From positions 1 to 64,000 of the forward strand of contig NZ_JAKRSA010000023.1 of the NCBI RefSeq assembly GCF_022402485.1: a stretch of 64,000 bases of DNA, written 5' to 3'. The notes under the pieces were generated by a model. The model saw only the letters and a list, made by a program, of their open reading frames with translations. It was not told where the DNA came from and made no database searches. Origin of the DNA: Phenylobacterium sp. GTDB taxonomy: Bacteria > Pseudomonadota > Alphaproteobacteria > Caulobacterales > Caulobacteraceae. The translations under genes were made by a program, and so were the position numbers. This document shows positions 1-7,378 of the stretch, piece by piece. Within the stretch, counting starts at the first letter, position 1. Every line of letters starts with the position of its first letter.

Positions 1-868
1 CCTGACCGCCGTACATGGAGTCATTACCCGCGCCGCCCGTGAGGGTGTCGGTGCCGGCATTGCCCTGCAGGGAGTCGTTGTTGTTGCCGCCGGTGAGGAC
101 GTCAGCGCCAGCGCCACCCCAAATGGTGTCGTTGCCGTCACCGCCGTCGAGGGTGTCGTTGCCTTCGCCGCCATCGACCGAGTCGTTGCCGGCTTCAGCA
201 CCGATGTTGTCGTTGCCGGCTTCACCCAGGACGGTGTCGTTGCCAGCGCCGCCCAGGATGACGTCGTCACCCAGGTTGCCGTTGATGAAGTCGGAGCCAG
301 CGCCACCGGTGATGGTGTCGTTGCCAGCGCCGCCCAGGAGGGTTTCAGCAGCGTTGGAAGCGCCGCCGCCGAGGATGGAGTCGTTGCCCAGGTTGCCCTG
401 GACGAAGTTGTTGCCGCCACCAGCAGTGATGGTGTCGTTGCCCTGGCCGCCGTACAGGATGTCGGCCGAGGAACCAGCGGTGATCTGGTCGTTACCGGCG
501 TTGCCCTGCACGAAGTTGGCGCCTTCGCCAGCCGTCAGGCTGTCGTCGCCGGCGTTGCCGTACATGCCGTCCGCGGCGGTAGTGCCCGCCTGGGTGTCGC
601 CGCCGGCGGTGCCGACATAGAGCTGCGAACCCGTGGTGGTGGTCAAAACCTCACCGAGGATCCCGGTGCCGCCGGCGGTGGTGCCGAAGACCTTGGTCAC
701 GCCGTTCACGGTCAGGCTCACCCGGGCCGGGTCAGCGCCCGCGGCCGGAATGAACAGGACGGTGATGTTGGCAGCGCTGGTGCCCGGCGCGAACGCCAGG
801 GAGTCGGCCGCGGAGTTGTAGGCTAGGGCCTGCGCGTCCGTGATCGTGTCAAATTGAAAGTCAGCCAT
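1..868 (-). CDS. RTX-type calcium-binding secreted protein (C-terminus beyond window)
   Basis: This is the first 289 residues of a secreted protein that runs off the left edge. It has no N-terminal signal peptide, as expected for type I secretion with a C-terminal signal. Residues 1-90 form a Ser/Thr/Ala-rich domain starting MADFQFDTITDAQAL. From about residue 95 there are roughly twenty nonapeptide repeats of the GGxGNDxI kind, mixed with a variant form (FVQGNxGND), which fold as a calcium-binding beta roll. The start is supported by the purine-rich GGAGAGAAGA just upstream. The adaptor and ABC transporter genes lie directly upstream on the same strand, so this is probably their cargo. It may be an S-layer-like or other surface protein; it does not match the N-terminus of Caulobacter RsaA as I recall it. 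Confidence 0.88.
   Translation of the reverse strand, partial: MADFQFDTITDAQALAYNSAADSLAFAPGTSAANITVLFIPAAGADPARVSLTVNGVTKVFGTTAGGTGILGEVLTTTTGSQLYVGTAGGDTQAGTTAADGMYGNAGDDSLTAGEGANFVQGNAGNDQITAGSSADILYGGQGNDTITAGGGNNFVQGNLGNDSILGGGASNAAETLLGGAGNDTITGGAGSDFINGNLGDDVILGGAGNDTVLGEAGNDNIGAEAGNDSVDGGEGNDTLDGGDGNDTIWGGAGADVLTGGNNNDSLQGNAGTDTLTGGAGNDSMYGGQ
15..600 (-). repeat. Tandem RTX nonapeptide-coding repeats
   Basis: The DNA shows an imperfect 27-base periodicity, visible as recurring gtcgttgcc and gccgcc blocks. It encodes nine-residue Gly/Asp/Asn-rich RTX repeats inside the secreted protein. The pattern is a coding repeat and not a CRISPR or satellite array, because units vary and stay in frame. 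Confidence 0.8.
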
Positions 869-1029
869 TCTTCTCTCCAGTCAGTGTCACGTGGACCCCA
901 GAACGCCTGGCCACCATCCTCGGATGGAGCGGTCCTGGCGGTCCCTCTCCGCGCCATTACACATGGACGTGGCGAAGGTTAAAACGAGCCCGGCCAAGAG
1001 GTATCGGATGCCGGATCGATACGCAATAC

Positions 1030-1046
1030 GAAAAAGGCCCAAGGCC
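1030..1046 (-). terminator. Possible weak terminator after the HlyD-type adaptor gene
   Basis: On the minus strand a short GGCC-TTG-GGCC dyad is followed by a run of five T, about 40 bases after the adaptor stop codon. The stem is only four base pairs. If real it separates the exporter genes from the RTX gene, which would then need its own promoter in 869-1030; I see no clear promoter there. Confidence 0.3.
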
Positions 1047-1087
1047 AAGCTTGCAGCCCCCAGGTCGGGGACCGCCCTGATACCGCC

Positions 1088-2470
1088 CTAGTCCTCCCGC
1101 AGCGCCCCATCGAAGGTGTCGGTGATCGGACCGACCAGATAGCTGAGGATCGACCGGCGCCCGGTGACGATCATCGCCTGGCCCGGCATGCCGGGCGTCA
1201 GGGTCGCCCCCTCCGGCAGTTTGGCCAGGTCCGCAGGGTCAATCCGCAGCTCGGCCAGGAAATAGGCAAGGCCCGTCTGGCTATCCACCAGCCGGTCGGC
1301 GGAGATGCTGGTGACCTTCGCCTCCAGGGGCGGGGCCTTCTGGGCAAAGGCGGTCAGCGATACCCGGGCGTCCTGGCCCACGGTGACGCTGTCGATGTCA
1401 TTGGGCGAAACCCGGGCGTGGACGATCAGCGGGGCGTCGGCAGGCACCACATCCATCAGGAGCTCGCCGGGCGTCACAACGCCGCCGACGGTGAACTGGG
1501 TCAGGTTCAGCACATAGCCGTCCACCGGCGAGGTCACCGTGGTTCTAGCCAGCACCTGTTGGGCCGCCGTCAGGCGGGGACCGACGTCCGACAGCTGAGT
1601 CTGCATCTGGCGCAGGCCCTCGGCCGCCTCACTGATTCGCTGGTTGCGCAGGGTGGTCAGCTGCATGCGCGCCTCCCCTTGCGCCTGGCGAAGACGGTTA
1701 ATCTCCGAGGTCAGAGCGCCGCGACGTCCGCCCAGTTCCGCCAGGCTGCGCTCATAGCGCAGGATCAGGGTTTTGGGGGCGTAGCCCTTCTCATAGAGGG
1801 TCTGGTAGCCGGCCAGTTCCTCGCGGGTGAAACCGATCTGTTCATCGATGGAATCCAGCTGCGCCTGAACCCCGACCACCTGGGTGGCCAGCTGGTCCAT
1901 CCGCTGGCCCAGCACGCCCTCCTGGCTGAGGAAGAACTGCAGGCGGGAGTTGAACAGCAGTTGCTGATCCCGAATCACCCCCCCCACCCGGGGATCGGCC
2001 ATCCGCGCGGTGAGCTCTACGGGCAGGACCAGGGTGCGGGCACCCACCGATTCGGCGGAAAACCGCGCGCTCTGGGCCAACAGGGCGTCGTGCTGGCTCT
2101 GCAGCACGTCAACGGCGGCTGCGGCCTGGACGGAATCAAACCGCAGCAGCGGCTGGTTGGCGGTGACCCGCTGGCCCTCACGGACCAGAATTTCGGAGAC
2201 CACCCCGCCCTCCCGGTGGCGCAAGGTCTTGCGGCTGGCCTCGACGCGCATTTCGGCCGGGGCCGAGGTGGCCGAGGAGATCTGGGTGAAGCCCGCCCAG
2301 ATCAAGGCGCCAAACACAAAGACGCCGACCACGACGCAGCCGATGAGGATCGGCCGCCACATGCGCTTGTCCAGGGCCTTGTCGGGACCAGGCTCGGACA
2401 CGTCAAAGCGCGGGTCGACCGGCGCTACAGGCCCCAGGATGCGCTTGATCGGCTCCAGGTCGAATCTCAT
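1088..2470 (-). CDS. Type I secretion periplasmic adaptor (HlyD/PrtE family)
   Basis: The 460-residue membrane fusion protein bridges the inner-membrane ABC exporter and an outer-membrane TolC-like channel. A short cytoplasmic N-terminus precedes one membrane helix at about residues 38-62. A lipoyl-like half (VSEILVREGQRV) follows, then long coiled-coil segments (about 130-300), the second lipoyl half (TVTSPVDGYVLN) and a C-terminal beta-barrel region. Length matches the PrtE/RsaE group. The ATG overlaps the stop of the upstream ABC gene by four bases, showing translational coupling. The outer-membrane partner is not in the window. No features suggest inactivation. Confidence 0.93.
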   Translation of the reverse strand: MRFDLEPIKRILGPVAPVDPRFDVSEPGPDKALDKRMWRPILIGCVVVGVFVFGALIWAGFTQISSATSAPAEMRVEASRKTLRHREGGVVSEILVREGQRVTANQPLLRFDSVQAAAAVDVLQSQHDALLAQSARFSAESVGARTLVLPVELTARMADPRVGGVIRDQQLLFNSRLQFFLSQEGVLGQRMDQLATQVVGVQAQLDSIDEQIGFTREELAGYQTLYEKGYAPKTLILRYERSLAELGGRRGALTSEINRLRQAQGEARMQLTTLRNQRISEAAEGLRQMQTQLSDVGPRLTAAQQVLARTTVTSPVDGYVLNLTQFTVGGVVTPGELLMDVVPADAPLIVHARVSPNDIDSVTVGQDARVSLTAFAQKAPPLEAKVTSISADRLVDSQTGLAYFLAELRIDPADLAKLPEGATLTPGMPGQAMIVTGRRSILSYLVGPITDTFDGALRED

Positions 2471-4194
2471 TGGCCGGCCTCGACGGGCCGCGGGGGGGTG
2501 GACTGGGCGAAGCGGGCCATGACGGCGTCCTTGGGGCCAAACAGCTCCATACGTCCCTCGCGCAGCACCAGCATCTTGTCGGCCGAGCGAAGGATGTTGG
2601 GCTTGTGGGAGACGACCACGATGGTCGTGCCCCGGGCTTTCAGCAGGTCGATGACCCGCATGAGGGCGTCCTCGCCCTCGGCGTCAAGGCTGGCATTGGG
2701 CTCATCGAGCACGAGCAGGCGCGGATCGGCCAGCAGGGCCCGGGCCAGACCCACCCGCTGGCGCTGCCCCGCCGAAAGCATATAGCCCCCATCGGTCAAC
2801 TCGGTCTCATACCCCTTGGGCAGGCGCAAAATCAGGCTGTGCACATCGGCCAGGGTGGCGGCGGTGACCACCTGCTCATCGGTGATGTCAGGCAGGAAGC
2901 GCGCAATATTGTCCCTCAGCGTGCCGGCGAACAGCTCGGTGTCCTGGGGCAGATAGCCCACATGGCGACCAAACTCCGCCCGGTTCCAGGAGAACACATC
3001 TGCGCCATCCAGACGGACATGGCCGTTATTCGGCCGCCACACCCCGACCAACAGCCGGGCCAGGGTCGACTTGCCGGCCCCAGACGGCCCGATGATCCCC
3101 AGCATCTCGCCGGGCTCAATCTTGAAGTTCAGCCCCTGGAGGACGTAGCGCTCAGCGCCTGGGGGAGCGAAGTTGACCCCCTCGATGCTGAGCTGGCCCA
3201 GGGGGCGCGGCAGGGTGGTGGTGGCCGCGGCCGGCTTGTAGCCCTCCAGAGCCTGGTTCAGCCGGTCATAGGCCCGACCGCCATTGACGATGCCGTCCCA
3301 GGCACCGACCAGTTTCTCGATGGGCTGCAGGGCGCGGCTGGCCAGGATCATGTTGGCAAACAGCATGGCCGGACCAATGGTGCCGTTCAGCACCAGATAG
3401 GCCCCGACCCCGATCACCAGGATCTGGATGAACATGCGGGTGAACTTGGTCAGGTTCCCGAACACGCTGGCCCGTTGCGAGGCCCAGGCGCCTCGCTCGA
3501 TGGACAGGACGCGAAAGGCCGTCCACCGGGCACCAATGGCCTGGAGCATGCCCATGGCGCGGACCACCTCACCATTGCGCAGGGCCGCGTCGGTAAAGGC
3601 ATAGCCCTTGATGGCCGCCTCATTGGCCTCCTGCAGCGGGGGCCGCGACAGGCGATCTTGCAACATGGCGAGGCCAAACAGCACAATGGCCCCGATCAGG
3701 GTGATGACCCCCACGGCCGGATCGATGATGAACAGAATACCGATAAAGATCGGCATCCAGGGCAGATCGAATACCGCCCCGAAGACCGCCCCGGTCAGCA
3801 GTTGCCGGAAGCTGTCGAGGTCTCGCAGGGGCTGGGCACTCCCATGTCCCCGTCCTCGGGTTTCCGCCTCGAAAATGGCGGCGAACACATGGCTGGACAC
3901 CTTTTGGTCCAGGGCGATGCCATAATTGATCAGCACCCGGGTGCGCAGTTCGTCGATCACGCTGGAAATGACGAACACCAGCAGGGCGCCAATCGTCAGC
4001 ACCACCAGAGTGGAATAGCTGTAGCTGGCCAGCACCCGCCCATAGATCTGGAAGGTGTAGAGCGGCAGGGCAAGATAGAGCAGGTTGCTGATCAGGCTAA
4101 AACCGGCGGCAAAGGCCAGGGGCGTGGCCCCATCCTTCAGGGCCCGCGTCAGCAGGTTGTCGGGCAGGGACGCAAACGGATTGAGGATCTTCAT
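2467..4194 (-). CDS. Type I secretion ABC transporter, permease-ATPase fusion (PrtD/RsaD family)
   Basis: The 575-residue exporter half-molecule energises secretion of the RTX protein across both membranes. Six predicted transmembrane helices occupy about residues 20-300, with no N-terminal C39 peptidase-like domain, as in PrtD. The ATPase domain follows with Walker A GPSGAGKST, signature LSAGQRQR and Walker B LLVLDEP. I chose the ATG giving MKILNPFASLPDNLL because the open frame extends another 133 codons upstream without family character. It is coupled to the adaptor gene by an ATGA overlap. Gene order (ABC, adaptor, RTX cargo) differs from Caulobacter, where rsaA precedes rsaD-rsaE. Confidence 0.94.
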   Translation of the reverse strand: MKILNPFASLPDNLLTRALKDGATPLAFAAGFSLISNLLYLALPLYTFQIYGRVLASYSYSTLVVLTIGALLVFVISSVIDELRTRVLINYGIALDQKVSSHVFAAIFEAETRGRGHGSAQPLRDLDSFRQLLTGAVFGAVFDLPWMPIFIGILFIIDPAVGVITLIGAIVLFGLAMLQDRLSRPPLQEANEAAIKGYAFTDAALRNGEVVRAMGMLQAIGARWTAFRVLSIERGAWASQRASVFGNLTKFTRMFIQILVIGVGAYLVLNGTIGPAMLFANMILASRALQPIEKLVGAWDGIVNGGRAYDRLNQALEGYKPAAATTTLPRPLGQLSIEGVNFAPPGAERYVLQGLNFKIEPGEMLGIIGPSGAGKSTLARLLVGVWRPNNGHVRLDGADVFSWNRAEFGRHVGYLPQDTELFAGTLRDNIARFLPDITDEQVVTAATLADVHSLILRLPKGYETELTDGGYMLSAGQRQRVGLARALLADPRLLVLDEPNASLDAEGEDALMRVIDLLKARGTTIVVVSHKPNILRSADKMLVLREGRMELFGPKDAVMARFAQSTPPRPVEAGQ

Positions 4195-4347
4195 GCGCAA
4201 GAGCGTCCGTCGGAGCCTGGTCGCCCGTGGATCCCAGGGCGATTGAGGCCGCGAGACATGACGAGGCTCGCCAGGGGAGTCAATGGCGCCGCCCTTATGC
4301 GGGGAACATGCTAAGGCCAGGGTTGAAACCGGCCCAGGGAAGGATTC

Positions 4348-5121
4348 ATGGCCAGGATCGCTGTGATTGGAAGCTGCATCACCCGGGACCTGTGGCCCCT
4401 GCGCGAGGCCGCGCCCAAGGACCTGCTCTATGTTTCCCGCACCAGCCTGGCGAGCCTGCTGTCGCCCCCCGCCGCCGGCTATGTCCCTCAAGCCGACCCC
4501 CCGGCCGGCCTGACCAGATACCAGCACATGGCCGTGGAGGCCGACCTGCAGAAGACGGGTCTGGCCCAGGTGATGGCCCATCGCCCTAGCCACCTGATCT
4601 TCGACTTTATTGATGAGCGGTTCGACCTGCTGCGGCTGGCCTCAGGCGCTCTGATCACCCACAGCTGGGAACTGGAAAGCGGCGGCTATCTGGCCCAAGC
4701 CGCCCTGGCTGGTCCCACAGCCATCCCGCGCCTGTCGGGCGCCTGTGACCGGCTCTGGCGTGAGGCGGTTGCCCAATTGGCGGGCCTGTTGCAGGTGACC
4801 ATCCTGCGCGAGGCGCAGATCATCCTGCATTCGGCGCGGTGGGCCGATCATCAGGCGAGGTCCTCAGGGGGCGTGCAGCTCCTACAGGGCCAACCTCACA
4901 TATGGGACGGCCGTCCGGCTGACCTGGAGGCCCACAACGCCATGCTGGCCCGTTATGAGGCGCACTTCCTGGAGATGATCCCCGGCGCCCGGGTGGTGCG
5001 GGCCAGACCCGAGAGCCAGATCGCCGATCCCGCTCACCGGTGGGGCCTCAGCCCCTTTCACTATGTGCCGGCCTATTACGACGAGATTCACAGCGCCCTG
5101 ACAGAGCTGGGCTGCACTTAA
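4348..5121 (+). CDS. DUF6270-like protein of surface-polysaccharide loci
   Basis: The 257-residue protein begins MARIAVIGSCITRD, the IGSCxTRD signature I associate with the DUF6270 family, often found among capsule and exopolysaccharide genes. The GSC element near the N-terminus and a C-terminal FHYVPAYY-DEIH segment suggest an SGNH-hydrolase-like fold, which is inference. It could remove or transfer an acyl group on the glycan. A good ribosome site (AGGGAAGG) precedes the ATG. It is divergent from the exporter gene and converges with the repeat protein five bases downstream. It has no signal peptide, so it is probably cytoplasmic. The reaction is unknown. Confidence 0.7.
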   Translation: MARIAVIGSCITRDLWPLREAAPKDLLYVSRTSLASLLSPPAAGYVPQADPPAGLTRYQHMAVEADLQKTGLAQVMAHRPSHLIFDFIDERFDLLRLASGALITHSWELESGGYLAQAALAGPTAIPRLSGACDRLWREAVAQLAGLLQVTILREAQIILHSARWADHQARSSGGVQLLQGQPHIWDGRPADLEAHNAMLARYEAHFLEMIPGARVVRARPESQIADPAHRWGLSPFHYVPAYYDEIHSALTELGCT

Positions 5122-5126
5122 ATCGC

Positions 5127-6335
5127 TCAGAGACCCTGGCTGCGCCGCGCCCAGTGCTCCAGGGGCGTCAGGCCGCTTTCGGCCAGATCAGGATGGGCGG
5201 CCAGATAGGCGGCCGGCGCGAAGCCGGGCTGGGCAACATCAGCCAACCAGGCACCACCAGTGAGATAGTCCACCAGGGGATTGGCCCCCTCGGCCAGACC
5301 CGCCCCACGGGCCTGACGGTGGGCCGCGCCAGAAAACCAACCGCTCGCCTCGAGCCCGCGGGCTGCCCCTTCGAGAACAAAGTGCGTCAAGGGCTCCAGG
5401 TCGGCGGCAGCGATCCCCGGATCCTGGCTCAGATACCAGGCCGGATCAAACAGCGGGTGGGGCTTAAGCCCCTGCCGCCAGCCCTGGGTCAGATAGTGGA
5501 CCAGGGGCGGCCCCTCAGCCTGGGGCGACTGGGCTAGGTAATAGTCTGCGGCAAACAGCGGATGGGGGCTGAGCCCGACCCGCCAGCCGATGGTCAGATA
5601 GTGGACAAGAGGATTGGCCCCGCTGGCCGCCAACTCAGGATCCTGGGCCACATACCAATCGGCGTCGAACAGGGGATGGGGGGCGTAGCCCTCGGCGGCA
5701 CCGACACGAATGTAGTGCTCAAGGGGACCAAGACCGCAGGCCAGGAGTTCAGCCCCATGGCGCGCGGTGTAGAGCGCGGCATCGAACAACGGATGCGGTG
5801 CCCGGCCTTCCCGTGACCCATTGGCGACATAGTGCAACAGGGCTGCAGCGGCACCCCCCGCTACATCAGGGTTCATGGCCCGATAGTAGTCGTGATCCAC
5901 AAGAACGGCCGAAACGGCATCGGGTCCCGAGCCTTGGGCGATATAGGCGTTGATTTCCGTGAGCGGTGACACCGCAGGATGTCCGCCCGGACTGATCCAA
6001 AGCCCAGATCTCAGCACCACCCTGGCCCGGCCTCGGGTGCCCAGCCGAAGTAGAACCTTGTCGATGGCCTTGGACAGCCGGTTGTGCCGCCGGGGACAGC
6101 GCACGGCTGAACGCCGGTGCAGGGCGACCCGGTCCTCCCGCAGCCTCTGCTCGGCCAGGGCCCGTCCGGCCAGGGCGCGCCATAGCGCCAAGGTCAGGCG
6201 CGAGCGGGTCAGGGTCGTTTCGGTCTCTGCGTCGAGCAGGGCGGCGTCCAGCCGCTTGAGCTTGTCGGCCAGACGTTGGGTCTTGGCCAGCAGGGGGTGC
6301 GGGGCTTCCACCGCGTCAGGGGCAGATGGGGTCAT
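5127..6335 (-). CDS. Stand-alone solenoid-repeat protein of the glycan locus
   Basis: The 402-residue protein has no recognisable enzyme domain. Residues 15-75 are charged and helical, possibly coiled coil. Residues 145-402 are seven copies of a ~38-residue repeat with core LFDxxWYxxxxP, then PLxHYL, then GxxxGxxPHP. The same repeats occur in the proteins at 7375 and 10600. Residues 84-135 also resemble the N-terminus of the 10600 protein (RLSKA, GRA, SGLW against RLAKT, GRA, SGVW), so the two look paralogous. The ATG overlaps the upstream glycosyltransferase stop by four bases. No signal peptide is visible. A scaffold or glycan-binding role is inference. Confidence 0.8.
   Translation of the reverse strand: MTPSAPDAVEAPHPLLAKTQRLADKLKRLDAALLDAETETTLTRSRLTLALWRALAGRALAEQRLREDRVALHRRSAVRCPRRHNRLSKAIDKVLLRLGTRGRARVVLRSGLWISPGGHPAVSPLTEINAYIAQGSGPDAVSAVLVDHDYYRAMNPDVAGGAAAALLHYVANGSREGRAPHPLFDAALYTARHGAELLACGLGPLEHYIRVGAAEGYAPHPLFDADWYVAQDPELAASGANPLVHYLTIGWRVGLSPHPLFAADYYLAQSPQAEGPPLVHYLTQGWRQGLKPHPLFDPAWYLSQDPGIAAADLEPLTHFVLEGAARGLEASGWFSGAAHRQARGAGLAEGANPLVDYLTGGAWLADVAQPGFAPAAYLAAHPDLAESGLTPLEHWARRSQGL
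5130..5903 (-). repeat. Seven-copy ~38-residue solenoid-like repeat (protein level)
   Basis: Seven units cover the C-terminal two thirds of the repeat-only protein. Conserved positions are F-D then Y/W-Y about three residues on, a P-D or P-E pair, PL-x-HY, and a Gly-rich turn ending PHP. Units are diverged enough at DNA level that they are not recent duplications. Confidence 0.8.
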
Positions 6336-7378
6336 GCGGCGGCTCCTGCCGGCGTGGCCAGGCCCTGGGCGGCCAGCCACTCCAGATAGCTGCCGGGGCC
6401 GGCGGCAAAGGGGTCCTCGAAGTGCGCCTGCAGGTCCGGGCTATCGCGCCACTGGACCCTATGGGCCTTTTCGATGGGCGTCCCGTCGGCATAGGCACCA
6501 TAGGCCCAGTAACGGCCGGGGATGGCAGGGTCGGTCGCCGCCGCCACCTGGCGCTTGTACCAGTTCCAGATCTCATAGACCTCGAAGTTGTCGCCGGCGT
6601 ACTTCTTGGTCATCAGATCGCCCGTGGGTCCCAGCTTGGTGAAATGCCAGAATCGCAAGGGCGCGCCATTGACGCGGATCGCCCCATCCTTGCCGATGGT
6701 CACCTTGCGCTGGGAGAGGTTCCAGCTGGCGACATTGTAGCCCGGGTCGCGCACCACCTTGACCCCATCGAACAGGGCCGGAACGTGGTCGCACCAGCGC
6801 TGATCCACAAACAGGCCCTTGGGCATATCGTCGTAGCAATATTCCAGCAGCCGGTCGTTCCACCACTTGGCGAACCGCGCGCCCTCCCCTGAGGTGCGGA
6901 TGGCCACGAAGCCCAGATTGAAGATGCCGGTGCGCGACGCCGACAGGTCATTGTCGAGGATGGCGGTGCGCTCGGTGTTGGGATCGATCAGATGCGGAGT
7001 CAGCAGGATCTGGTGCTCGCCCAGCATCTCGATCAGCGGGTCCAGCGGGGCCAGCAGGGCGGTGTCGGGATCCAGATAGATGGCGATGTCGGCCTGGGTG
7101 CAGGCCTGATGGATGAAGGGCCCCTTCACCGCTGTACAGACCTCGACCACATCATGGCGGAACAGCCAGTTGCGGAAGTTCTCGATCCCCAGGTCCTGGG
7201 CATAGACCACCCGGTCGAAGGGTTCGTTGGCCCGATCAAAGACAAAGCCGGCCGGCGGCTCATCCGTGATCAGCGCCACCAGCTCCCAGTCCGGATGAAA
7301 GCGCCGCAGGGTCGCATAGAGCACCCGCGCCCGATTCAGATAGGAGAAGGTGAAGCTCGAATAGCAGAGCACCTTCAT
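6332..7378 (-). CDS. Glycosyltransferase, GT-A fold (GT8-like)
   Basis: The 348-residue enzyme starts MKVLCYSSFTFSYLNRA and reads as a nucleotide-sugar-dependent glycosyltransferase. A YLDPDTALL segment supplies the DxD metal and nucleotide-sugar motif near residue 100. It is followed by FNLGFVAIR, FVDQRWCDH and YNVASWNL, motifs shared with the N-terminal half of the protein at 22158, so the two are homologous. It is the middle gene of a leftward three-gene operon with four-base overlaps on both sides. It is cytoplasmic. Sugar donor and acceptor cannot be read from the sequence. Confidence 0.82.
   Translation of the reverse strand: MKVLCYSSFTFSYLNRARVLYATLRRFHPDWELVALITDEPPAGFVFDRANEPFDRVVYAQDLGIENFRNWLFRHDVVEVCTAVKGPFIHQACTQADIAIYLDPDTALLAPLDPLIEMLGEHQILLTPHLIDPNTERTAILDNDLSASRTGIFNLGFVAIRTSGEGARFAKWWNDRLLEYCYDDMPKGLFVDQRWCDHVPALFDGVKVVRDPGYNVASWNLSQRKVTIGKDGAIRVNGAPLRFWHFTKLGPTGDLMTKKYAGDNFEVYEIWNWYKRQVAAATDPAIPGRYWAYGAYADGTPIEKAHRVQWRDSPDLQAHFEDPFAAGPGSYLEWLAAQGLATPAGAAA

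Noticed and set aside
15-620. Repeats at the left edge as a CRISPR array
   Set aside because: The units are variable, in frame and encode RTX nonapeptides; there are no uniform repeats with unique spacers.
891-1091. Plus-strand frame in the gap between the RTX and adaptor genes
   Set aside because: It is 66 codons, Arg/Pro-rich, has no ribosome site and overlaps the region needed for RTX gene expression.
1418-2785. Long plus-strand frame of 455 codons
   Set aside because: It is antisense to the HlyD-type adaptor and rich in His/Gln/Gly without domain character.
2470-4314. Long open frame of 614 codons on the plus strand
   Set aside because: It is antisense to the ABC exporter, which has all motifs. 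Long antisense frames are common in G+C-rich DNA.
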